Below are positions 53,801 to 64,000 of a stretch of DNA of 64,000 nucleotides, one piece after another. The stretch spans positions 4,851,770-4,915,769 of the forward strand of contig CM057142.1 of NCBI GenBank assembly GCA_029964075.1, written 5' to 3'. The first letter of the stretch is position 1. Every line of letters starts with the position of its first letter. This DNA is from Patiria pectinifera (lineage: Eukaryota; Echinodermata; Asteroidea; Valvatida; Asterinidae). The notes under the pieces were generated by a model. It searched no databases and had not been told where the DNA came from. It was given only the letters and a program-made list of their open reading frames with translations. The translations under genes were made by a program, and so were the position numbers.

Positions 53801-54460
53801 GTGAGTCCAAAAAAACGGAACCCAAACCCCAAATAGTATATTTCATATTTAAAAAAATGTAGCACCAAAAACAATAATGACTGGAAAGCCAATTTCATAA
53901 GCTACTTTTAGATGAAAAAATTACTGAAATTGGTCAATCCGTTCAAAGAATATCACCATTTAAACACAATGACCCTAAAACCTGTCTCGTCCAAAAATGC
54001 GATTTCAACAATCGTCGTCACAATTGTCTTCAACCATCACCAGCGATGAAATCTTAGTTTAAACGTTAACAATATGCAACAAATTCCTTTTGAAGGCCCG
54101 TCTTTTCAAAAAGTAGCTTTTATAAATCATATTGTTTGCTTAACTAGGGTTGTTAATCAAAATATTGTGTACTACAGTTGGTGACAGTTGTTGAAACAAG
54201 TATTCTGTGTCATTTTCTTTGTTGTGCCAAACAGTCAAAACACACAATAAATTGATTTTTTGGACGAGACAGGTTTTAGGGTCATTGCGTTTAAATGGTG
54301 ATATTCTTTGAACGGATTGAGCAATTTTAGTAATTTTTTCATCTTATAGTAGCTTTTGAAATTGGCTTTCCAGTCCTTATTATTTTTGGTGCTACATATT
54401 TTGGTAAATATGAAATATGTTGTTTGGGGTTTGGGTTCCGCTTTTTTTGCTCACCCTGTA
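53801..54460. mobile_element. Tc1/mariner-like MITE (unit 2 copy)
   Basis: Counterpart of 46786-47455; CAGGGTGAGTCCAAAAAAAC ... GTTCCGCTTTTTTTGCTCACCCTG. Confidence 0.65.
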
Positions 54461-54716
54461 GTAGGGGAACCCTATTGATAAAGGTAATTTTGCAAACAGC
54501 AGGAAGAAATATTGGAGAAGAAACCCACAGACATAGTTTAATAGTTCTGTTTTAAGGAACAACGATAAATAGTTCATTTAAAGTGAACAAAATTGATTCA
54601 AATGTTAAACACACTGGTGTACATACTTTGTTTTGGACACATTACACTGTCCTTAAGCCTTGAAGTCTCACGTGATTCCAAATGGAGGTAATGGTGAGGT
54701 AGAATCTAAAAATTAA

Positions 54717-55030
54717 ACGAGAGTAACGAAGTTTGGTTAAGATTCTACCGATCCTTTACCGTATGAGGGATCGCGTGACACCCACCCTATTTTTCACTTG
54801 AGGGACATGATAATGCTCCCCGCACCCTGGTCATTGATACCAGTGTAACGTGTACATGTCATGTACTTTAAACACTGACGGTTGAATGGGCATGGTGCCC
54901 CTTATATGCGCGCAGACAGCTTTCTTTTCTTTGAAAGAGTGGCTGAGCTTGTACCAAACAAGACAATCTCACGTGATCCCTCATTATGGTAAAGATCGGT
55001 AGAATCCTAATCAAACTTCGTTACTCTCGT
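54717..55030. mobile_element. TTAA-type MITE, 314 bp (unit 2 copy)
   Basis: ACGAGAGTAACGAAGTTTGG ... TCAAACTTCGTTACTCTCGT, flanked by TTAA at 54713-54716 and 55031-55034. TTAA targets are typical of piggyBac- and Kolobok-type transposons. Confidence 0.75.
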
Positions 55031-55569
55031 TTAATCTTTCGATTTTATTCAACCAAGAGAGCCTAAGCCCGTAGCAATGGACGGGAGAAGGGATTATCTC
55101 CGAGGTACAATGGCCTGACTGGATGCTGACCAACAAGTCGTTAACGTTTTTTAGGTACAGTGAATTGGGTGTAGAGAGTAAACTGGATTTTATTCAACCA
55201 AAACAGCCTAATTCGTACCAAAGGGCAATGGAGGGGATGATCTTCTCCAAGGGTACAATGGATCGATGCTGACCAAGTCGTTAATGTTTCTTATAGAAAA
55301 AGGCAGAGAGTAAAATATGCGGGCTTATAGTGAGCGCAAGCTGTACGTCCGTGGTTGGTTATGGACGGGGGCGAGTTTCTGATTGTAGGACGTGTGGGTC
55401 CTCCCCGGTATACCTACATACAAACAATAAGAAACACTGACTATTTTTGAACTGTTCAAATACCATCTAGGAATCCTTATGTTTAAATTCGAAGGTAACC
55501 TACTACCTATAAATATCAGGTCCATGTTTGTGAGGAATCTAGATGTCCATTTACATAACACAAGATCAG

Positions 55570-55740
55570 CCCAAAAAAATCACATATTGGTAAGGCTAGG
55601 ACTGCTTCATTCATGAAAACAGTTAGACACCAAGGCCCCCTTCTCTGGAATCAGCTTACTCCTATACCCTTCTTTCGGGCTGTGCATAGATTCAAAAAAT
55701 ATCTAAAAAAAAATCTACATATTTCCGGTATTATATAAGA
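55570..55740 (+). mobile_element. LINE ORF2 C-terminal fragment (CR1-like)
   Basis: IGKARTASFMKTVRHQGPLL WNQLTPIPFFRAVHRFKKYL..., matching the common tail R..GP..WN.LP......F.FKK.LK of CR1/Jockey-type LINE polymerases. Present in unit 2, absent from unit 1, where the other LINE stands. Confidence 0.65.
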
Positions 55741-55773
55741 CGTGCATCCATAATTCACATTTGTTTATTATAT

Positions 55774-56211
55774 TGACTCGACTCGAGTCAGTGCGAGTAA
55801 ATGACTCGACTCGACTCGAGTCCCTCATCAGAATGACTCGACTCGACTCGAGGAAGGCTAATAATGATAAAAGCAAAACTTTGCGAACAATATTTGCAAT
55901 GGCTTATGCTGGCGCCGGTTTTTGTTCACGTCACGTTAGAATGTATACATACGTGGTTTGATCAGTGTCCCCATTAGTTGAATGGCGATCAGCTGGCACC
56001 CCCGTTGTATTTTCATTAAGAGTCAAATGTGGTGTCACCACATGTAGTAGCCCGAATGCAAAATTAAAAAAGCCCAAAAAAATGACTTTCTCTCTTGTGT
56101 TTATTTATGGCATAGCGTTCAAATATTTGTGACTCGAATTGACTCGAGCTAAATACTTGACTCAACTCGACTCGAGTCGAGTCACAAAAATCAGTGACTC
56201 GTTACAACTCT
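55774..56211. mobile_element. Truncated GACTCGACTC element (unit 2)
   Basis: Left part GACTCGAGTCAGTGCGAGTA..., right end GTTACAACTCTG. Inner sequence is related to 43373-44242. Its right end forms the stop region of F-box copy 2. Confidence 0.65.
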
Positions 56212-56684
56212 GGCAAATGATCGATGGTCTTGCTACAGTCATTGCAAACGAAATTTATTCCCGATTCCGCGACAAACGACTCGGTGATGTGTTTCACTTG
56301 GCACCGACCGCGGGACCAGCTCCTCTCCAGGTGCCAGGCCTTCACGTACACCTCCTTCCAGTCACAGCTTTTGGTAATTGGTCCCTCTGCCTCGCCAAAA
56401 CCGTCAACCGAAGGAGCTTGCGAGAATGGTGCAACGGTACAGCAATTGCTGGTCGTAGCACACGGGGCTTCGGAAGGTGAGCGTACTACACCAAAACGCT
56501 CCCAGTTCTTCAGCTTACATAGACTGGACCAGCAGTTGTCGTTGGAGGTGATCTGCTGCCATGCCTTGTTGGAAGCACCAAGGTGACACAGGTCTTCAGC
56601 AGAAAGGAAACTTAAGATTGTGGAAATCACCTCCACCGGTAAATGGTCCAGCGGATCCTGTCGGTCTTGAGGCGGTTCATTCAT
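56202..56684 (-). CDS. F-box protein, short, copy 2
   Basis: 160 residues, identical to copy 1 except four replacements: D-to-G in GFDEAEG, G-to-S in LERGWSRG, T-to-N in SGITFV and I-to-T in CSKIIDH. One synonymous change (CGG/CGC) was also seen. The F-box itself is unchanged. Same upstream SINE-like repeat and same transposon-supplied end. Duplicated with the whole unit. Confidence 0.75.
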   Translation of the reverse strand: MNEPPQDRQDPLDHLPVEVISTILSFLSAEDLCHLGASNKAWQQITSNDNCWSSLCKLKNWERFGVVRSPSEAPCATTSNCCTVAPFSQAPSVDGFGEAEGPITKSCDWKEVYVKAWHLERSWSRGRCQVKHITESFVAESGINFVCNDCSKTIDHLPEL

Positions 56685-57005
56685 TGCGCCGATATGTAGA
56701 CGACACCATTGTTTTAAAGTCGAGTTTCTGTAACGACAAAAGTTGATTTGAATTGAGTATCATTGAGAGTCTACACCGTTTTGCTTTAATATTCCGTCGG
56801 TGAACGTCAATTGCATAGCGTATTCCATCGGAAGCTTCGAAGACGTATAAATGCCGCGGTTTTGCCCTTCACTGACGTAACGTTTTTATACTAGTGCTGT
56901 CACTGAGTATTTACGGTGATTACACAAAAAGTGGAGGGCAAAACTAAATATAAAATCTCTCGCATAAGATTCGTGGCAGATATCGAAGCTGAGGGATTTT
57001 GCTTT

Positions 57006-59040
57006 CCTTAAAAGGCATCCGATTGTCTCCACAGGGATACAAATAAAAGTCACGGACGCAAGACAAAACCGATATAAATCAGCCCATGCCTAGTCCGAAA
57101 ATTTGGGACTCTCAATATTGTGTCCTCCATTCTCTATGGTGTCCCCAAATTAAGGTACTCATGCAACGTATATGAAATAGACTGGCGCATGAAACAACCA
57201 GTCCACCACCCCTAAAGTACTGCATCAGTCAACTGTGTCAAAAGAAACAACTGGTGCCGGTCTCTATTTCTACATATCTATCCAAAGTCTGCCACTAGAC
57301 TACTGAAGAGGTTAGTCTTTTCAAAAACTTGGACATGTACCATATATAGTCTTTTAGGCTTCAAATTGAAATCGCTTGTCTTCACTCTCAGATGCAAAAT
57401 GTTGAAGAAAAGTCTCCCTTAAAAATTGAATTGAGACTTAATTACTTCAAACTTGGCTGTTAAAATATGAGGACCTTGTCTTTGCCTCATGACAATTTTG
57501 GGAAATTTTGTCAGCTAAATAGTGAGTAGGTCCCTAAAGTTGGCCTGAATTTGTTTTGCATGTTTCTGCACTCAAGGTCCCAGTCTGAACATGAGATATG
57601 ACAGGAACTTAAAAAAAAGAATCTATCTAAAATTTGAACTGAAATCCATTCTAAGTTGCCTCAGCGGGCGAGCAATAACGCTTGGCTTGTCAACAACACT
57701 GTTTACAAAATAAATATCGCAAAAGTTGCCGTATTACTCAACTTCAAAGCTTACCGATCAAGCGTCTTGCGCTGCGCATCTTGTCCGGCCGAATGATCAT
57801 GCAAGTACAAATGTAGTACGGTACATACTAGTGGGGGAGGACCTTTGCTCCCGGGCACATCATCCGACAGGCAGAATTAAATGGACCGAAAGACGGACTC
57901 AATATGGGGCAATGTGTTACGTAATAGGGGCAGAAAATACAAAGCCCTAGTGAGGCGAGAGGTCGACCCACCGTAAAGCATGACAATAGGGACAAAACCA
58001 TTATTAACGTAAATGGGTACGCTACGAATCATTAGTATTACATTGGCCATTCGAGCGTGAAGAAAACCTCGATTATTTCTTGGATTGACTCGGAAACATT
58101 TCTGAATTGTTTTGTTTAGGCCTAGTTGCACAGGGTGGGGTGGCCGGGGGTCTAGTCTACAGATTCACATTATCTGTAGTAATTAGTCGTCGCTTGAAGA
58201 TAAGATTTGTTGGGCTGCCAAAACAAATAACGTCAAATATATCGAGGAGTCAGGTTGGCGTATGTGACCCAGGTTCGAATCCCGCCTGAGCCAATATGTG
58301 GATTGGGTTTTCAGTCCTATACCTGATTCCGTGGGTGTTCGCCAGAATATCTTCTGGGCTTTTCCTTCCACATCTAAAACTGTAACTTCTTCACATTGTC
58401 TTCTCTCTTAAGTTGGTGTGATGTTTCCCCGGATGCTTTACCGACTATAATAATACAGATAAAAATACAGCCGGAAATGGGGTTCGGTATAATAAGAAGC
58501 ATAATTATTAAATTGGCTTCATCGTCATTGAAAAATAATGCGCACTACATTCTCGTAAACACGACAGCAGAATGCATAATGTGATAGCACTGGGCCCCAA
58601 CTTGCTTTTGCTCATAATTACATACATGAGGAGGGGGGGGGGGTTGAAGTATATTTCCCAAGTTTGGAGCCGCCCACCCATCGTCTCAATATTTAGGCTC
58701 AACTTTTATATCCATTAACCTGATGCTTTTCCAGGCCGGGCTGTAAAGATATTAGGCACGTGCTAATTATTTTGCTAATTTTTTTATTTTTTTTATTTTT
58801 TTGCGGCCAGGGCATTGGACGGGGAATTTAAATCCCTACCCCCCCCCCTCCCCTCCAGTAGATTCGTCACTGAGTAGAAGCTACTTGACGGAACCTAAAC
58901 GCGGCTGTAACTTAAATGTATGTACTGCATGCCTTCATTACAGAACTGAGCCCAATCTAATGCAATTTTGGGGTAATTAGCGCCTCTGTGCTCTTATCTG
59001 AGATAAAGTAGGTATCCGTTACACTGGGTGGAGCCAGTCC
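57006..59040. other. Intergenic, mostly unassigned
   Basis: A SINE fragment lies at 58255-58400 (GAATCCCGCCTGAGCCAATA), with a G tract at 58626 and T and C tracts at 58775-58855. No supported gene. Confidence 0.45.
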
Positions 59041-59044
59041 TTAT

Positions 59045-59480
59045 AAGGGGAGAAATTCTGTTGACAATTTAAAGCTTATTTAATCGGCGCTCTTCATAAG
59101 AGGCGGATTTAAAATGTTGACAATTTAGAGCTTAATTTCTTTGATTCGCCCTCTCAACAAAGGGACGGATTTCAATTTAACGTTGAGAGCTTACTTTGAT
59201 TCGCCCTCTCAATATTAGGGTCGATTTCTGTTGCCAATTTAGAGCACTCTTTGCGATTCACCCTCTCAATAATAAGGTGTGGATTTCTGTGGACAACTTA
59301 GAGGTTAAATTCACCGTCCTCAGGCTGATGACAATTAAACTTAGGAGTATACTTTGATTCGCCCTCCAAAAATTGGATTTTTAAAGTTAGGGGGCCTATA
59401 TTGAATCGCCCTCCCAATAAGGGTGCACATTTCTGTTGACAATATAAAGCTCATTTTGAACCCTCTGCCCCCAATTTAAA
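59045..59480. repeat. Degenerate minisatellite, about 60-65 bp unit
   Basis: About seven copies built on GATTCGCCCTCTCAA, then AAGGGTGGATTTCTGTTGAC and AATTTAGAGCTTA. Copies differ by substitutions and indels. Confidence 0.75.
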
Positions 59481-59499
59481 AGTTAAACATATTCCGAAA

Positions 59500-59890
59500 C
59501 AAAGTCCTTTAAAGGCCCGTCTTAAAAACAAGAAAAAAGATTTTATAAATCGCATTGTTTGCCTAACCAGGGTTGTAAATAAAGACATTGTATGCTACAG
59601 TTGTTGGCAGTTGTTGGAACAAGTATTCTGAGTCAATTTCTTTGTTGTTCCAAACAGTCAGAATACACAATAAATTATCTTTTTGTGTGTGTGACGAAAC
59701 AGGTTTTAGGGTCATTGCGTCAAAATGTTGATATTCTCTGAACGGATTGAGCAGTTTCAGTATTTTTTTCATCTAACAATAGCTTATGAAATTGGCTTTC
59801 CAGTCATTATTATTTTGGTACTACATATTGTTTTAAATATGAAATTTAATTTTGGGGGTTTGCCTCCGCTTTTTTTTACTTACCCATAAA
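59500..59890. mobile_element. Diverged partial copy of the mariner-like MITE
   Basis: Shares AGGTTTTAGGGTCATTGCGT, GAACGGATTGAGCA and AATTGGCTTTCCAGTCATTA with 47070-47450 but is clearly older. The left part is missing. Confidence 0.65.
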
Positions 59891-60284
59891 TAGCATTTGG
59901 TTCAGACAAGCACGCGAAAAAAATAATCCCAAAGTTCATATAATTTCACGTCAAAGTCGTCTCGATCTTGATTATATTTTCCTAACCAATGCTAACCATG
60001 ATCGCTAACCATGAATGATCGCTATCCTTGCTCCAAGCATCCAAGAATGCTCCAAGTAAAATTGTTCCTTGCTCAGCCACCTGAATCACACAGCTGCATT
60101 GTACATACACAATGTACATGCTATCCTACATGTAGTGCAGAAGTGATTACATTATGGATGGTCACACACTGGCATCCGGTAACACCTATGGCCAAGTTCG
60201 GGCAAGGACCATTAGTCGACTAGTGGTTGATTTTTGACGTACCTTACGCCTGCGCACTGGTAGCAACGTGGAACGTCTCTAGTC

Positions 60285-60768
60285 AAACCACTGATCTCTA
60301 TATAAAGACTGGATAGCTAATAAAGAGCCGCACAATGTACGAATTTGACTCCATATTGGTGAGACCGGCTGGTGATCTACAAAGGACAAGTTGCCATTTT
60401 TATAGACAGCATGATTTCTTTTGTAACGTCGCGGTTCACTTGACTTATATTTTGACAACCACCACTGACCAAGGTTAACTACAATTTTTTTTAACGTCGT
60501 GGTTACTAAAATACCGCAAATATCACTTTTTCGGCGTTTTGCAATGATAATCACTACGGAAATGTGTCCCTTTTAGAACATCATAATATGTGTACGTGAC
60601 CAAAATGCGCGTCAACTGTTGATACAACGCGCGCGTATTTACGCGTAGAACGTTCGTATTATAAGCGGCCATCTTCGTGAGACCGGGGACGAATTGGTCA
60701 ATATGCAAAGTCTTCTGTGTGAATGTTGTATGCATATCCGCTATCCAGTCTTTATATAGAGATCAGTG
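60285..60768. mobile_element. TIR element, about 480 bp
   Basis: CACTGATCTCTATATAAAGA (about 60288) against TCTTTATATAGAGATCAGTG (about 60748). The interior matches 36890-37270 in reverse. No transposase recognised. Confidence 0.75.
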
Positions 60769-61110
60769 AGTCAAACGCTGCTGGTCAAAATGTCACCGCA
60801 AAACTGGATCCTGGCTCTCTGCTAGCGTTATGAATGCGCGCGGCTATTGGTTACCAGCGAAGCAACCAACCCCAGTAGGCTGGTTCCAAATAGTCGACTA
60901 GCGTAGTCAACCATCATCGACTAGACACAGAGTTCGGGCAAACGTTAGTTAACCATTGGTCAACTATAGTCCTTGCGCGAACTTGGCCTATACTGACCAC
61001 GACCTGCAAGTCACTGCTCTTAGCTAGTGATCAGTTACAGCTGACCACAAGTAGGCTCTTATCAGTCTAAACATGCTAAAACTCCAGGTAATCCCGCTGC
61101 AGGCACTACA
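60769..61110. other. Non-coding with GTCGACTAG / GTTAACCATT repeats
   Basis: AGTCGACTAGCGTAGTCAAC and TAGTTAACCATTGGTCAACT resemble about 60205-60230 and 10415-10505. Probably another decayed palindromic family. Confidence 0.4.
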
Positions 61111-61111
61111 T

Positions 61112-62092
61112 CTATATATATAAGAGAGAGTTTAACTCGGCCTCCGAGACGATGTTTGCTCATGAAAGGATCCGAGACCGCGGGCTCCCGCGGCGCCAAA
61201 ATCGCTCGACGTCCGTGGTAAAATGCGGAGGGTGTCTTCCGCCGGGTCGGACGCTTCGGGTCGTCCTGATTTCCCCGTACGGACCGGCGATCCTTTTCGT
61301 CTATTTTTTGTGACGGCATTTTGCGCAGGAATTTGCCGTCGTGTGTGCTTTCACGTTGACTGCCTGGCCGCCCCCTGTGATGGCTTTTCTGCGTGTCTAG
61401 ACTGTGCAAGGTCAGCGGCTTCGACGTAGGGGTTTCGTTTACGTGTTCTACTCGGCCGTTCTGCAAAAGCGTTCACCAAATTGTGGTATGGGGTGACCTT
61501 GGTAAAATATTTTTTCTCCATGGTGCGTGGCCACCAAGTGCCCCTATTCTTTCATATACTTCGCTTGCCGCCCCTGCGCCGAGTGCAACGAATACTCAGA
61601 AGGACTACACATTAAGTATGCCTTGCGCGGTCTGACCAATCGAAAGTCTACACTGCGTAGTATTTCCGGGCTATGCAAAACTGTCGATGGCAACGCGTAC
61701 TGCAGCCTGCTCCACACCCTGGAAACGAGGTTGGGTCTACGGTGCTCGCTATTTGAAGCGCAAGCATGTGACGTCGCGTGATAGAGTGCTGTTGCTTCCA
61801 TAATGTGTTTACAGCTCCATGCTTCCACCACCAAGGCTGAGCGTTGTGAGTTCGCTGCCCGCCACGTATAATTCAGTGTCGTGTTATAATTTCGGGGGCC
61901 TGTTTGGGGTCAACGAAGGATCGATGCATTGCTTCAAACATCGCGATCTTAAACGCAGTCACAAAAAAATCGACGAAAAAGTGTCCGACCCGGCGGAAGA
62001 CACCCACATTTTTCCACGGACGTGAAGCCGCGGTCTCGGATCCTTTCAAGAGCAAACATTTCTCGGAGGCCGAGTAAAACTTGCTGTTATAT
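61112..62092. mobile_element. Long-TIR element, about 980 bp
   Basis: TIRs of about 130-150 bp: CTCGGCCTCCGAGACGATGT ... GAAAGGATCCGAGACCGCGG and GTCTTCCGCCGGGTCGGACG on the left are mirrored by CGTCCGACCCGGCGGAAGAC-like and CCGCGGTCTCGGATCCTTTC on the right. A frame at 61527-61781 (FACRPCAECNEYSEGLHIKY...) is cysteine-bearing but unrecognised. Confidence 0.75.
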
Positions 62093-63500
62093 AGATGGTT
62101 GTACCAACTTCAATAAAAGTTACCGAGTTTTTCCTCGCAGACGGTCTCGCAAGTTGTAAGAAGTTCAAGTTCACGTTTGTTTAAGAGTCCAATACTGAAA
62201 CTTAATTATGACCTTCCTCCATGATTCAGACCGTTTGTAATTTTATGGTAACACTCAACATTTTCATTTCAAATGACACCTTCACGTTTTATTGCATTAT
62301 GATTTAAACCAGCCTTCGCCTGTGTACTACAGTAACCTTTTCACTACGTCTTCCAAATGCGACTGCCTCACAAAAAGCCAATTTAACAGACCAACGGCAA
62401 CATTTACAGACAGTTGCCATGGTACATTATCATGTGCGTCAATCGACCCCCCCCCCCCACACACACACACATTTTGAGGCGGGGCATTGTTTGGTGTCCC
62501 CCCCCCCCACTTTTTCTCCCCCGAATAAAAATATTGTAGCCTACAATAATGATTCTATTGCTCAGAATACATGTAGCTGATTCAATTACTCCAAACTCAA
62601 AACTTTAAAAGATGATCTTTGGTTTTAGTGGTCAGAAATTGCCTAAGATCACACCACAGAAATTGCTTTTCTATTACTGCATGTCTCCCCAACTATATCC
62701 CCCATTTACATTTAACTCCCCACATTTTCATCCCCAACACTACGCCCTACCCGATCTATGATCGGGTAAATCAGCTTGTGCTTCATAAGGCTTGAACCTC
62801 AGAAACTGAGGTTCGAGAAAATGCATTAGATTGGGCTCAGTTCTGTAATTGTGCACATCGAATTCCGCTGCAAAGTTGGGGAGTATGTTTTTACCCCCCT
62901 CTGCCCCCCCCCCCCATTTCCTTGCTCCTACTCCCCCGCCCCCTCCCCAATTGTGAAGTCTGGTGCTGTGTTTGGATACCCCGGGAGAAAAAAAAGTTGA
63001 ATTACTGCATTTTAAGCAAAATATCTAAGTTGTTAGCTTTCTAAGCATGGTATGAACACAAAAATTAATTTTAGATATATTGAATTTCAATATGTTTCAA
63101 ATTTTGAAAGAGGATGCGATCCGGTCCGCCTGCTCAATAGACACCTTGCAGGGAGACCCTCACTGGGGAAAAGGGTTAACTTTTTAGAGACATTGTCTAG
63201 TAAGCCTATGAATGGAGCTAGCTAGCCATGCGCGCGTATCATCACACCAAACAATGGAGGAAGAGAACGCATGATCAACACACAGCACAGAGCACCCATG
63301 CAGCTACTTGTGCTCAGTGAGGGCGCTCTGTACAACTGACAGACCACTGCAACAATCCTAATATATTTTACGTCTTGTAATACGGCTAGTAAAGCCGCAT
63401 AGATTTTACGCAGTACATTACATGTGATAATTTTCTCATCCTAATAATTCGTGACTTGACGTGGAACGGATCGGAGAGGAAAAGGACCGAGCTCTAAAAA
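62093..63500. other. Region upstream of the dynein gene
   Basis: Long C tracts (62449-62458, 62500-62508, about 62905), CA repeats, a decayed relative of the 29055 hAT-type MITE (TTTAGTGGTCAGAAATTGCC at about 62625), and a small palindrome GAACCTCAGAAACTGAGGTTC at about 62796. The promoter and any non-coding first exon of the dynein gene should lie here; no clear core motif seen. Confidence 0.4.
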
Positions 63501-63549
63501 TGACTTGATTTTTTTTCAGGGACAAAGTTGTCATTTTCCCGTCAAAAAT

Positions 63550-63778
63550 ATGGCAGATAACAGTGATACAGAGAGCCAGAGCACCCAAGCAGTGGCCGAG
63601 GTGCCGGCTCTGGTGAAATATTTGCGAAAGATCGTGCCGTTGCTGTTGGAAGATGGCGAGGCCTCGACGGCTTTGGACAACGCCCTTGCCGACAAATCTA
63701 ATGTCGAGTGCATGAAAAAATTCCTGTCAGACACCCAGACACCGAGTGTTCTTGTCGAGCGGAACGTGAACAAGGAAG
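63550..63778 (+). CDS. DYNC1H1: Cytoplasmic dynein 1 heavy chain, first coding exon (partial gene)
   Basis: MADNSDTESQSTQAVAEVPA, then LVKYLRKIVPLLLEDGEAST, NALADKSNVECMKKFLSDTQ and SVLVERNVNKE, to donor GAAG|GTAAGC. This matches the N-terminus of human DYNC1H1 (LRKLVPLLLEDG, MRKFLSDP, VLVER). Dynein-1 is the minus-end microtubule motor; the N-terminus serves heavy-chain dimerisation and assembly. An acceptor (TTTTTTTTCAG) at 63519 implies an upstream non-coding exon. The remaining several thousand codons lie beyond the window. Confidence 0.9.
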
Positions 63779-64000
63779 GTAAGCGTTCCAATAGTGGCTT
63801 GCACTAAATAACTGACATATTGAGGACAATTTGTAAGGTTCAAATGATTAAATTTCCTGCCTTCAATTTGGTTTTATCATTTTGATATGCATTGTTGTGT
63901 TTTTACATCGACACATTGAACAATGGTGAAACGTCATCTAACATTTTTTTCAGACAGGGATTTGTTTTGCGCCAGATGTCTGTCTGGCTGTTGTGTTGAA

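Larger units (their letters stand above)
52543..57005. repeat. Segmental duplication, unit 2
   Basis: Direct repeat of unit 1. It starts ATGTGCAGTCCCGCTACCAC and ends where GGGATTTTGCTTT diverges into CCTTAAAAGG. Most changes against unit 1 are single bases and small indels. Confidence 0.85.

Noticed and set aside
63953..64000. Possible second dynein exon after TTTTTTTCAG (DRDLFCARCLSGCC)
   Set aside because: The phase fits, but the peptide does not resemble the dynein sequence expected there (acidic stretch then FISYNINIDIHYG).
1..64000. CRISPR arrays, bacterial operons, phage genes
   Set aside because: No spaced identical repeats, ribosome binding sites or dense coding; all features are eukaryotic.

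Overview
The window is nuclear DNA of an animal: spliced genes with GT-AG introns, a pol III tRNA gene, tRNA-derived SINEs, LINE remnants and many short inverted-repeat DNA transposons. The one complete gene is a single vertebrate-type Dicer (helicase, PAZ, two RNase III domains, dsRBD). Together with the SINE families and the Dicer/dynein linkage, this suggests an invertebrate deuterostome, most likely a marine one such as an echinoderm. The species call is inference only.

Layout. 1-6.9 kb is repeat-rich. Its centrepiece is a 3.1 kb foldback element (3206-6334) with about 550 bp terminal inverted repeats, an exact 9-bp target duplication, and an internal gene-like segment with an intron, stop codon and AATAAA. 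7.0-10.8 kb (+) holds an unrecognised gene of about 569 codons, followed by a tandem repeat that starts inside its last codons. Dicer occupies 14.17-39.73 kb (-). I could join fifteen coding exons in frame to a 1929-residue protein. Its introns are packed with SINEs, MITEs and a LINE tail, and intron 1 carries an intact tRNA-Gly(UCC) gene. 40-45 kb is upstream of Dicer and is almost all transposon debris, with a possible hammerhead ribozyme at 45.34 kb. 45.5-57.0 kb is a tandem segmental duplication. Each unit has one F-box gene (-); only unit 1 carries a LINE (itself split by a MITE) and a hAT-type MITE. 57-63.4 kb is repeats, including a minisatellite at 59 kb and two further TIR elements. 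At 63.55 kb (+) begins the first coding exon of the cytoplasmic dynein heavy chain, which runs off the window.

How it fits together. The unknown gene and Dicer converge; Dicer and the dynein gene diverge, with the F-box duplication between them. Human DICER1 and DYNC1H1 both lie on 14q32, so the pairing may be ancient linkage. Nothing points to a bacterial-style operon. The least ordinary items are the 9-bp-TSD foldback element with a spliceable gene end, and a 54-bp hairpin with the same termini inserted at the exact axis of another perfect palindrome.
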